From: Pseudomonas spelaei
GTDB lineage: Bacteria > Pseudomonadota > Gammaproteobacteria > Pseudomonadales > Pseudomonadaceae
Length of the DNA stretch: 64,000 nt
Assembly (NCBI RefSeq): GCF_009724245.1
Contig: NZ_WNNK01000013.1
Coordinates: forward strand, 1 to 64,000
Direction of reading: 5' to 3'
Part shown: one piece after another, positions 19,401 through 26,913 of the stretch
Position numbering within the stretch: the first letter of the stretch is position 1
Layout: each line of letters opens with the position of its first letter
Made by a program: the position numbers and the translations under genes
Notes under the pieces: generated by a model
Told to the model about the DNA's origin: nothing
The model's input: only the letters and a program-made list of their open reading frames with translations
Databases searched by the model: none

Positions 19401-21008
19401 ACCGGTGTAGCGGGTCCGGATGTCACCGGCAACGTCATTACCGATCCAGGCTTTGAAGGCAAACCGGACGCGCCGGGCAACGGCGGACCGGTGAAGGTTC
19501 AGGTCGAAGTTGGCGGTGAGTTCGTCGATGCCGATGCCACCACCGGCACCGTGCTGCAGGGGCAATATGGTCAACTGACCATCTTCGCCAACGGCGCCTA
19601 CAAGTACACACCGAATGGCGAAGTTGCCAACATCGGCAAAGTGGATGCCTTCGAGTATCACCTGGTCAATGGCGCAGGTGGCTCGGCGGCGGCAACCTTG
19701 TATGTGCGGATCGACAGCCCGAGTGTCGATGTCACCTGGAGCACCACCGATCCATCGGCGCCAGGGGTGATCACTACGGTCGCCAATGATGACTTGGGTA
19801 CGGCGCAGATCGACATCGTCAACGTAGTAAGCGAAGCCGACTTGGCGGGCTTGACCTACAACCTGCCACTGATCGGTACAGGCACCGGGACCGGGGCAAC
19901 GATTGTGGTCGCGGCAGACACCACCGCCAACCTGGGGATCAGCGTCAGCGCCACCGGCCTGTCGTTACTGCCAGACACCACGGTGAACCTGCAGAAGCTG
20001 ATCGATGGCGTCTGGACCACGCAGCAGACCACAACCCTGGCAACGCATACGTTTACCGGGCTGGATGCCGGTTCGTATCGACTCACCGCATCGACCGGTT
20101 CAGTGCTGTCGCTGAGCGCGATCACTATCGCCCAGAAACTGACCACCACCTTCCTGACGCAGTTCGTGGCCGGTGAGATGACCAATGCAACGGGCAACCT
20201 GCTGGGTGACAGCCTGTCCGGACCGGATGTACTCGGTTCGCCGCTGACGGTTCTCAGTGTGCTGGTCAATGGGGTGTATGTGATTCCTGGGCAGACGGGG
20301 ACGAAGGTCGACGGTGAACACGGGACATTGACCGTGTTTGCCGATGGCAAATACGTCTACACCCCGCATGCCGGGCTGGCGTTGGATGAGATTGGCCAGG
20401 TGGATAAATTCACCTACAAACTCACCACGCCGACCGGTCAGGAAGATACGGCCGATGTGTACATCCGCATCGACTCGCCAGACCGCGACCTGGTCTGGGA
20501 CGACGCGAATCCGGGATCGCCCGCCACGGGGGGCGCCGGTTTTGCCGCTGCCAGCAGTGACGTGGCGGATCAGGCCGTGTCGGGCGATGACAGTGTCGGT
20601 TCCGAAGGCAGTGCCGACGGTGACGCCAACGACCCTGTGGTGGTTGACGACACGGACTTCACCCACGTCGGCGGTGTCGCAGGGACGGATGGGTTGCTGT
20701 GGGAGGGTGGTGATGCAGCCATCAACCTCACCGACCTGATCGGCAAAGTCAGCGGTGTGCAGAGCATCGACCTGAACGACGTCAGCGCGGTTGACCTGAC
20801 CTTGAGCCTGGAAGACCTGGTGTCCATCACCGGGCCTGAGTCGGATCGCTTGATGATCCAGGGCGATGATCAAGACAGCGTGCACCTGACAGGCGACTGG
20901 TCTGCCGGCGTGACTCAGGTAGAGAACGGTCTGGAGTACGTGATCTACACGAGCCAGGAAGATGAGACCCATCAGCTCTGGGTACAAAGCGGCATCAGCG
21001 TGGTGTAA
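16425..21008 (+). CDS. Large BapA-like type I-secreted adhesin with Asp-Ala stalk
   Basis: A 1527-residue, highly acidic predicted cell-surface adhesin. Order of parts: BapA-prefix-like N-terminal domain (about 1-115), a hydrophobic segment SWVLWGLGILAVGG (about 120-139), a 12-residue Gly run (140-151), five Ig-like repeats of about 85 residues (155-576, each containing GKGEPGSTVTIKDANGN-type sequence), an unbroken run of 128 Asp-Ala dipeptides (582-837), two beta-rich/VCBS-like modules (about 850-1330), and an acidic C-terminal region with DLIGKVSGVQSIDLND that may hold the secretion signal. There is no Sec signal peptide, consistent with export by the ABC-type system encoded just downstream. 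No LapG-type TAAG/PAAG cleavage motif is seen in the N-terminal part. The binding target is unknown. Confidence 0.88.
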   Translation: MKNITIVDKATGAAAEHAFGNTSLKGTSIVKLPFGPESVQSFQQSGQNLVVTLKSGETVTIQNFFVVGADGATNQLVLENADGTLLLGNYSSPYSGFTFSEISTLDDLAVAGVVADSSIPSWVLWGLGILAVGGAAAAIGGGGGGGGGGGGAVAPPGAATGLSVSADGKSVIGKGQPGTTVTIKDAAGNVVGSGSVGTDGNFQVNLDAPRTNGETLQVTLKDGQGNQSPPTSVVAGDTTAPGAPTGLAVSVDGTTVSGKGEPGSTVTIKDANGNVIGTGTVGADGNFQVTLGTPQTNGETLQVTLKDTAGNESAAGTVSAGDTTAPDAPTNLAISGDGTTVSGKGEPGSTVTIKDANGNVIGTGTVGADGNFQTPLTTPVAEGESLQVTLGDAAGNQSLPGNLVVADIVTPLAPTNLAVSEDGASLSGNGASSHAVTILNDANEVVGTGTVNDDGTFAIVLNSLHINGERLRVFLKNFAGKESLPGTAFAADGVAPDAPTNLAVSEDGSTVTGKGEPGTTVIVKDADGNVIGTGTVGGDGNFVVTLNTPQVNGETLGVTLKDAAGNESAPTKVIARDIDDGDADADADADADADADADADADADADADADADADADADADADADADADADADADADADADADADADADADADADADADADADADADADADADADADADADADADADADADADADADADADADADADADADADADADADADADADADADADADADADADADADADADADADADADADADADADADADADADADADADADADADADADADADADADADADADADADADADADADADADADADADADADADADADADADADLDAFDDLATAEVTIKPVTSNTGLADMRVFTLLGVGGIVLGDHTKTQEFSVTEGSSGTLNLEFAQADLVSLLGGGFSAILEVSDGAGGWLPVQQGSNGSGLLDLLGLFGQSSTAKIEGLEAGQYRFTLKLDPGLVSIGAGATAKLSVTNESQTDFTGVAGPDVTGNVITDPGFEGKPDAPGNGGPVKVQVEVGGEFVDADATTGTVLQGQYGQLTIFANGAYKYTPNGEVANIGKVDAFEYHLVNGAGGSAAATLYVRIDSPSVDVTWSTTDPSAPGVITTVANDDLGTAQIDIVNVVSEADLAGLTYNLPLIGTGTGTGATIVVAADTTANLGISVSATGLSLLPDTTVNLQKLIDGVWTTQQTTTLATHTFTGLDAGSYRLTASTGSVLSLSAITIAQKLTTTFLTQFVAGEMTNATGNLLGDSLSGPDVLGSPLTVLSVLVNGVYVIPGQTGTKVDGEHGTLTVFADGKYVYTPHAGLALDEIGQVDKFTYKLTTPTGQEDTADVYIRIDSPDRDLVWDDANPGSPATGGAGFAAASSDVADQAVSGDDSVGSEGSADGDANDPVVVDDTDFTHVGGVAGTDGLLWEGGDAAINLTDLIGKVSGVQSIDLNDVSAVDLTLSLEDLVSITGPESDRLMIQGDDQDSVHLTGDWSAGVTQVENGLEYVIYTSQEDETHQLWVQSGISVV
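16887..18152 (+). repeat. Five tandem Ig-like domain repeats within the adhesin gene
   Basis: Five copies of an about 255-bp unit encode bacterial Ig-like domains, each starting near A(P)xAPTxLAVS and ending before the next. Units 2 and 3 are nearly identical in DNA and encode the same stretch of over 30 residues (VSGKGEPGSTV... through ...GADGNFQ) exactly 85 codons apart, a sign of recent duplication or gene conversion. Unit 4 is the most divergent. Confidence 0.85.
18168..18935 (+). repeat. Hexanucleotide tract: 128 tandem Asp-Ala codon pairs
   Basis: 768 bp made only of GAY-GCN codon pairs, residues 582-837 of the adhesin. The first ten units are identical (GATGCT); later units mix GAT/GAC with GCT/GCC/GCG, so the DNA has drifted while the peptide stayed exact. 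Because the unit is 6 bp, slippage changes stalk length in frame without stopping translation. Reading other frames gives spurious long open frames such as Ser-Ala repeats on the minus strand. Confidence 0.97.
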
Positions 21009-21023
21009 CCACGCACCCGACGG

Positions 21024-21046
21024 CCGGGCCGCAAGGCCCGGTTTTC
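21024..21046 (+). terminator. Hairpin with T-run after the adhesin gene
   Basis: CCGGGCC-GCAA-GGCCCGG followed by TTTTC, 15 bp after the adhesin stop. It looks like a terminator or attenuator and could make the downstream secretion genes less expressed than the adhesin. Confidence 0.7.
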
Positions 21047-21069
21047 CTCACCAACGGTATTACAGCGAT

Positions 21070-21097
21070 GGACCGTGACTGGCGTCAGTCACGGTCC
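21070..21097 (+). promoter_or_regulatory. Second hairpin between adhesin and secretion genes
   Basis: A perfect 12-bp stem (GGACCGTGACTG and its complement) with a 4-nt loop GCGT, 24 bp after the first hairpin and 43 bp before the GTG start of the outer-membrane protein gene. No T-run follows, so an mRNA-processing or stability element, or an operator, is more likely than a terminator. Confidence 0.45.
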
Positions 21098-21140
21098 GTG
21101 GTTGTACCCATCAGGTTTGATAACAACTAGGGGACTTGAA

Positions 21141-22592
21141 GTGAGGCATAAGAGTCTGGCCAAACAGCTGTCTGCGGTTTGCGTTGCAGCGGCAATGACG
21201 GTGCTGGCGTTTGAGCCGGTCATGGCCAAGTCGTTTATCGACGACGAAGAAAGCGTCAACATCATCAGCCCCAGTGACTTGGGCACGAATTTACCGGGGG
21301 GGCCAACGGGCGTCAGCGCACCGGTGGCACCGCAACGCGTCATACCGAAAAACATCGACCTGACACGGGCTATTCAGTTAGCCGTGGAGTGGCACCCGGC
21401 CATTTCCGAGGCAATCGGTCAGCTGTATCAGCAAAACGAGAACGTGAACATCGCCCGTTCCGGTTACTACCCGCAAGTGAGCGGCGGCTTCAATTCCGGC
21501 TATGACAGCGGCCTGAGCGGCAATGGCCAAAGCCGGGCCTTTTCACTGTCGGCGTCGCAGATGCTCTATGACTTCGGCAAAGTGTCCAGCTCGGTGGACA
21601 GCGCCCTGGCCCGGGTCAGTGGCAGCCAGGCGGCGGTCTTGCTGTCGATCGACCAAGTAACGCGTGACACCTCGTTCGCGATGATCGAGTTACAGCGCTC
21701 ACAACTGTTGGTGACACTGGCGCATGAGCAGATCGACGGCATTTCGGCGATTGCAGAACTGGCAAAAAAACGCAGTGACATGGGCGCCAGTACCCGCTCG
21801 GATCTGATCCAGGCACGCTCGCGCGTCGAGGCATCGCAGGCGACGCAACTGCAATTCCAGGCGCAGTTCAATCGCTGGCGCAGTACCTTGAGCAGTTTGC
21901 TCGGGGCACAGTCGCCGGTGAGCGTTTCTCCCGGTTTTCCGGCAAGCCTGGAGCAGTCCTGCCAGGGCGTGGTGCCCGATGAAGCGGTCACTCCAACGCT
22001 GTTGATCGCCCAGGCGCAACGGGTCGATGCCTTGGCGTTGATTGCCCAAGCGCGGGCCGAAGCGCTGCCGACCGTGTCGCTGGATCCGTCGGTGACTCAC
22101 TACCTGGACAACAACGACGACAGCAACATCCCCGGCGGCCGGGACCGGACCCGCTACGGTGTCTTCCTCAATGTAAAAATGCCGCTCTATCAGGGTGGCG
22201 CTATCACTGCGCGCAAGTCCGCCGCACAACAAGCCCTGCGTTCTGCCGAAGCGGCCAACGACGCCGCTCGCCTCGCCGTGCGCCAAGGCCTGCTGGAGGC
22301 GCGGGATCAGATTTCCAGCCTGACCCAACGCCTGTCCACCCTGGATTTTCGTGAGCGCAGCATCTCCGAGACCCGCGACCTTTACCGCCAGCAATACCTT
22401 GAACTGGGCACCCGGCCGCTGCTGGATTTGCTCAATGCCGAGCAGGAAATCCACCAGGCCCGCATGGACCGGGAAAACACCGCAGCGGACCTGCGTCGCC
22501 TGAAAATCGATTGCCTCTACAACACTGGTGGGTTGCGTACTGCGTTCCATCTAGATAACAGCACCTTGCAAGGTGTGGAGATTCGGCCATGA
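21141..22592 (+). CDS. TolC-family outer-membrane channel of the adhesin secretion system
   Basis: Outer-membrane duct of a type I secretion system, comparable to LapE/AggA. I start it at GTG 21141, preceded by AGGGG at 21129-21133; this yields a clean signal peptide (RHKSLAKQLSAVCVAAAMT..., cleavage after VMA) on a 483-residue protein, whereas an in-frame extension to 21075 has none. The body shows the long amphipathic helices and repeated internal structure of the OEP fold. The stop overlaps the start of the ABC transporter by 4 bp, so the three transport genes are one translational unit. Confidence 0.9.
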   Translation: MRHKSLAKQLSAVCVAAAMTVLAFEPVMAKSFIDDEESVNIISPSDLGTNLPGGPTGVSAPVAPQRVIPKNIDLTRAIQLAVEWHPAISEAIGQLYQQNENVNIARSGYYPQVSGGFNSGYDSGLSGNGQSRAFSLSASQMLYDFGKVSSSVDSALARVSGSQAAVLLSIDQVTRDTSFAMIELQRSQLLVTLAHEQIDGISAIAELAKKRSDMGASTRSDLIQARSRVEASQATQLQFQAQFNRWRSTLSSLLGAQSPVSVSPGFPASLEQSCQGVVPDEAVTPTLLIAQAQRVDALALIAQARAEALPTVSLDPSVTHYLDNNDDSNIPGGRDRTRYGVFLNVKMPLYQGGAITARKSAAQQALRSAEAANDAARLAVRQGLLEARDQISSLTQRLSTLDFRERSISETRDLYRQQYLELGTRPLLDLLNAEQEIHQARMDRENTAADLRRLKIDCLYNTGGLRTAFHLDNSTLQGVEIRP

Positions 22593-24772
22593 ATGATGCC
22601 GTGATGCTTGAGGGCGACATGAGCGCAGTGGAAGCGGCACTCAAGCCGGTGCCTGGGTTCGATTACGAAGTGTGGCTGGAGGCGGTGCTGAGTGTGGCCC
22701 GGCATTACCGCCTGGAGTGTTCGGCGCAAAGTGTGCGGCTCGCCGCGCAGTGGACCGAAGGCGCCTCGGTGGAGGACGTGGTGCGGCAGATGGCCCGCCA
22801 AGCCGGATTGAATTGCGCGATCGCCGACTTCAGCGCCTCGACCCTGATGCAGCGGCAACTGCCGATGATTTTGCAGTTCAGTGACGGCCAGGTTGGTGTC
22901 CTGGAAACCTTGGGCGATGGCGAACACGTCGGTATTGCCTACAGCGGCGACGGTGGCTTGCAAAGCCGCCTCAGCTACCAGGAGGTGCTCGATTCGGCGC
23001 GCAAGTCCGTAATCCTGCGGCCCATGAGTGCGGTGCGCGATACCCGCGTCGATGACTACATCAAACCCTATGAGAGGGACTGGTTCAAAGGCATCGTGCT
23101 GCGGGACATGCGGCCCTATGGCTATGTGATGCTGGCCTCACTGGTAACCAGTGTGCTCGGGCTGGCCGGGGTGCTGTTTTCCATGCAGGTCTACGACCGG
23201 GTGATTCCGGCCGAGTCGATGCCCACCCTGTATGTGTTGTTCGGCGGCGTGATGCTGGCGCTGGTGTTCGACTTCATCATGCGCATCACCCGCGTGCGGA
23301 TCACCGACATGCTCGGCAAACGGGCAGACATGCGCGTGTCCGACCTGGTGTTCGGGCATGCCATTCGCCTGCGCAACAGCGCCCGGCCCAAGTCCACCGG
23401 TTCGTTCATTTCCCAGCTCAAGGAGCTGGAGCAACTGCGCGAACTGATCACCTCCAGCACGGCGACGGCCTTGGCGGACTTGCCGTTTTTCCTGCTGTTC
23501 CTGGTGATTTACTGGTTGATCGCCGGCCCGCTGGTTGCAGTGCCGCTGGTGGCGGTGTTGTTCCTGGTGGTGCCGGGTTTGTTGTCGCAGAAAAAACTCG
23601 CGGCGCTGGCCAGCCAATCGATGCGCGAAAGCTCGTTGCGCAGCGCCATGTTGGTGGAGACCATCCAGGGCCTGGACGATATCAAGGCGCTGCAAGCCGA
23701 GCAGCGCTTCCAGCACCAATGGAATCACTACAACGCCACCTGTGGTGACGCCAGCCTGCGCCTGCGCATGTTGACCAACAAGCTGGTGGCCTGGACCAAC
23801 AACGTGCAGGGTTCGGTGTTTGCCGTGGTGGTGGTGTTCGGCGCACCGATGGTCATGGCCAGTGACATGACCACCGGTAGCCTGGTGGCAGCCTCGATTC
23901 TGGCCTCACGCATGATGGCGCCGATGTCGCAGATCACCCAGGTATTGACCCGCTGGCAGCAGGCCAAGGTGGCCCTGCAAAGCCTGAACCGGATTATGGA
24001 ATTACCGGTGGACCATGCCGAAGGCAGCAAGCGCGTACACCTGCCGGTGGTGCGCGGCCATTACGTCCTCAACCAGGCGGCCTTCCAGTATTCCGACGAT
24101 GCGCCGGTGCCGGCCTTGCTGGTGGCGGATTTGCAGATTCAACCGGGTGAGCGCATCGCCATTCTCGGCCGTAACGGTGCGGGTAAATCCACCTTGCTGC
24201 AGGCGTTGGCCGGCATGCTCGACCTGAAGAGCGGCAGCGTCAGCCTCGACGGGGTTGCCCTGGGCCATATCGACCCGGCGGACGTGCGCCGGGATGTCGG
24301 CCTGATGACCCAAAACTCGCGACTGTTCCACGGCACCCTGCGGGACAACCTGATCATGGGCGCGCCCCATGCCTCTGATCAGGAGATTCTTCAGGCGCTG
24401 ATACTGACGGGCGCGGCAGATTTTATCGGCAAGTTCGCCGATGGCATGGACCACATGATTCTGGAAGGCGGCCTCGGGCTTTCGGGCGGGCAGCGTCAAT
24501 CCTTGCTGCTGTCGCGCTTGATCATCCGCCAACCGCATATCGTCCTGCTGGACGAACCCACCGCGTCCCTGGATGAAGCGACCGAGCGCCAATTGATCCA
24601 CAACCTGGACAAGTGGGCGGCCCACCGCACGCTGATCATCGCCACCCACCGCATGAGTGTGTTGAGTCTGGTGAACCGGATCATCGTCGTGGACAACGGG
24701 CAGATCCTGGTCGATGACACCAAGGACAATGCGATCGCCCGGCTTTCCAAACCCAAGGGGAAGAATCAGTGA
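22589..24772 (+). CDS. Type I secretion ABC transporter (LapB/HlyB type)
   Basis: Inner-membrane permease-ATPase that powers export of the adhesin. The 727-residue protein has an N-terminal peptidase C39-like domain (about 20-150) in which I see no catalytic Cys-His arrangement, as in the LapB/HlyB group that does not cleave its substrate; a six-helix exporter domain (about 165-460); and an ATPase domain with Walker A GRNGAGKST, signature LSGGQRQ, Walker B IVLLDEPTASLD and the switch histidine in IATHR. It overlaps both neighbours by 4 bp. Confidence 0.93.
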   Translation: MNDAVMLEGDMSAVEAALKPVPGFDYEVWLEAVLSVARHYRLECSAQSVRLAAQWTEGASVEDVVRQMARQAGLNCAIADFSASTLMQRQLPMILQFSDGQVGVLETLGDGEHVGIAYSGDGGLQSRLSYQEVLDSARKSVILRPMSAVRDTRVDDYIKPYERDWFKGIVLRDMRPYGYVMLASLVTSVLGLAGVLFSMQVYDRVIPAESMPTLYVLFGGVMLALVFDFIMRITRVRITDMLGKRADMRVSDLVFGHAIRLRNSARPKSTGSFISQLKELEQLRELITSSTATALADLPFFLLFLVIYWLIAGPLVAVPLVAVLFLVVPGLLSQKKLAALASQSMRESSLRSAMLVETIQGLDDIKALQAEQRFQHQWNHYNATCGDASLRLRMLTNKLVAWTNNVQGSVFAVVVVFGAPMVMASDMTTGSLVAASILASRMMAPMSQITQVLTRWQQAKVALQSLNRIMELPVDHAEGSKRVHLPVVRGHYVLNQAAFQYSDDAPVPALLVADLQIQPGERIAILGRNGAGKSTLLQALAGMLDLKSGSVSLDGVALGHIDPADVRRDVGLMTQNSRLFHGTLRDNLIMGAPHASDQEILQALILTGAADFIGKFADGMDHMILEGGLGLSGGQRQSLLLSRLIIRQPHIVLLDEPTASLDEATERQLIHNLDKWAAHRTLIIATHRMSVLSLVNRIIVVDNGQILVDDTKDNAIARLSKPKGKNQ

Positions 24773-25989
24773 ATACCCATGAGCGTAAAAGAATCCCCCT
24801 GCTCGGCCTTGAAGACGAGGGCGCCCAACACTACAACGACGGCATTGATGACAACACGGTGGTGCGCTCGACGCGGGTGGTCTTCTGGGTGTTTGCCCTG
24901 CTGATCGCGTTTGGCGCCTGGGCCTACTTCTTTGAGGTGGATGAAGTCTCTACCGGCAGCGGCAAGGTGATTCCGACCTCCCGTGAGCAGATCATTCAGT
25001 CCCTGGAAGGCGGCATCGTCACCGAGTTGAACGTGGCGGAAGGCGACATCGTCAAGAATGGCCAAACCCTGGCAAAGCTCGACCCGACCAAGACCGAATC
25101 CAACTTCGATGAAAGTGCTTCCAAGTACCGGGCATCCCTGGCCAGCGTCGCGCGTTTGCAAGCGGAGGTGGACAGCAAACCCCTGGTGTTTCCTGCCGCG
25201 CTGCAACACCATCGCGCACTGATTCGTGCCGAAACCGACTTGTTCAACACCCGGCGCAGAGGGCTGGAAGACGCCCAGGCGGGTGTGCGTTCATCGCTGG
25301 GGTTGGTGCGCAGCGAGTTGGAAATTACCGAGAACCTGGCCAAGGTTGGCGCCGCCAGCAACGTTGAAGTCTTGCGTCTCAAACGCCAGAAAGCTGAGCT
25401 GGAATTGAAGCTGACCCAGGCCCGCTCCGATTACATGGTGCGCGCCGGTGAGGACCTGGCCAAGGCCAATGCCGACGTCGAGACGCTGTCATCGATCATG
25501 CGCGGGCGTTCGGATTCGGTCACCCGCCTGACCTTGCGTTCGCCGGTTCGCGGTATCGTCAAAGGCATCGAAGTCACCACCATCGGCGGGATCATTCCGC
25601 CCAATGGCCGCTTGATGCAGATCGTTCCGCTGGATGAACAACTGCTGATCGAAGCGCGTATTTCGCCGCGGGACATTGCCTTTATCCATCCCGACCAAGT
25701 GGCCAAGGTCAAGATCACGGCTTACGACTACGCGATTTATGGCGGCATGGACGGCAAGGTGGTGACCATCTCGCCCGACACCATCCAGGACGAAGTCAAA
25801 CCTGAGGTGTTCTACTACCGGGTGTTTATCCGCACCGACGCCGACACCTTGAAAAACAAAGCCGGCAAGTCCTTTTCCATCGTGCCGGGGATGATCGCCT
25901 CGGTGGATATCAGGACTGGCCAGAAAACCGTTCTCGACTACCTGATCAAACCCATGAACCGCGCGCGAGAAGCGTTGCGCGAGCGCTAG
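24769..25989 (+). CDS. HlyD-family periplasmic adaptor (LapC type)
   Basis: Membrane-fusion protein linking the ABC exporter to the outer-membrane channel. It starts with GTG 24769 that overlaps the ABC stop (GTGA). The 406-residue protein has a short cytoplasmic N-terminus, a transmembrane helix at about 36-56, a lipoyl-like half (SLEGGIVTELNVAEGD), a coiled-coil hairpin (about 115-245), the second lipoyl half (LRSPVRGIVKGI) and a beta-barrel region ending in the family-typical C-terminus. Family and operon position agree. Confidence 0.93.
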   Translation: MNTHERKRIPLLGLEDEGAQHYNDGIDDNTVVRSTRVVFWVFALLIAFGAWAYFFEVDEVSTGSGKVIPTSREQIIQSLEGGIVTELNVAEGDIVKNGQTLAKLDPTKTESNFDESASKYRASLASVARLQAEVDSKPLVFPAALQHHRALIRAETDLFNTRRRGLEDAQAGVRSSLGLVRSELEITENLAKVGAASNVEVLRLKRQKAELELKLTQARSDYMVRAGEDLAKANADVETLSSIMRGRSDSVTRLTLRSPVRGIVKGIEVTTIGGIIPPNGRLMQIVPLDEQLLIEARISPRDIAFIHPDQVAKVKITAYDYAIYGGMDGKVVTISPDTIQDEVKPEVFYYRVFIRTDADTLKNKAGKSFSIVPGMIASVDIRTGQKTVLDYLIKPMNRAREALRER

Positions 25990-26003
25990 CGGAGGGCCGG
26001 CTG

Positions 26004-26897
26004 GTGGGAAAAAACCTCAGGTTTTTAGTGTTCGGGTTGGGGCTTGTCGCTGCGCCTTGCGTGCTGGCGCTCGACGACAGTTCGACGCCGTTACTGTGGA
26101 ACACGCCTGCCGACAAGGCCACCTGCAATGATCCTGATTCGGCATTGTGGGTCGCGTTTGCCCAGGGTGAGGAATGCATTCGCTACTTTGCCGGCGCCAG
26201 TCTCGAGCATGCGCCGGTGGTGATTGTGATGTTCCATGGTGATCGAAATATCGAGATGCATCAGGCGCCCGAGGATATTCGCGGTAATACCTTGGCCGCC
26301 AAGGTGCGTCAGGCAAAAGCGTTGAGCAAACGAGCCGGCGTACCGTTGGTGATCGTCGCGCGGCCTGGTACTTATGGTTCCAGCGGCAATCATGGGCAGC
26401 GGCGCCAGGCCCGGGAATTCATTGCACTGGGTGGCGCGCTGGATGAACTGCGCGAACGCTATGACATCGGCCAGTTTGTTGTGTTGGGTCACAGCGGTGG
26501 CGCCACCGTGGCGGCTGCGCTGTTGACCCTGGGGCGCGACGATGTGAAATGCGCAGTGATGACCTCTGGCGCGTTCGCCCTGGTGCAGCGTGCGCAGATG
26601 ATTCGCCAGAGCCAAGGCCTGCCTTCCAGGCCGGGGCGCGATACCAATGGGTTACTCCATCCCTACGATCCCGGCCAGCACATCGACGGCATTCTTGCGG
26701 CGCCCAAACGGCAGTTGTTCGTCGTGGGTAACGTCGACGATCAGGTTGCGCCGTTCGTGTTGCAGGAAGGCTTTTTCCAGGCGCTGATCAAGGCGGGGCA
26801 TCAGGCGCAGTTGATCAAGGCGGATGCCGTGGCGCCTGCGTTTCATCAACTGCGCAATGATATCGGGCTCAAGACGGCGGCCAGTTGCGCGAAGTAA
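26004..26897 (+). CDS. Exported alpha/beta hydrolase linked to the adhesin operon
   Basis: A 297-residue predicted periplasmic or secreted hydrolase. GTG 26004 follows GGAGGG at about 25991-25996 and lies 14 bp after the adaptor gene, so it is probably co-transcribed with the secretion genes. A signal peptide (about residues 1-23, ending VLA) is followed by an alpha/beta-hydrolase fold with nucleophile Ser164 in LGHSGGAT, an HGD motif near residue 78 and probable acid and base in VGNVDDQ and AFHQL. Two early cysteines (41 and 58) may form a disulfide. The substrate is unknown. It could act on a surface polymer or on the adhesin, which is inference from position alone. Confidence 0.8.
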   Translation: MGKNLRFLVFGLGLVAAPCVLALDDSSTPLLWNTPADKATCNDPDSALWVAFAQGEECIRYFAGASLEHAPVVIVMFHGDRNIEMHQAPEDIRGNTLAAKVRQAKALSKRAGVPLVIVARPGTYGSSGNHGQRRQAREFIALGGALDELRERYDIGQFVVLGHSGGATVAAALLTLGRDDVKCAVMTSGAFALVQRAQMIRQSQGLPSRPGRDTNGLLHPYDPGQHIDGILAAPKRQLFVVGNVDDQVAPFVLQEGFFQALIKAGHQAQLIKADAVAPAFHQLRNDIGLKTAASCAK

Positions 26898-26913
26898 GGT
26901 TGGCCTTGGTGGG

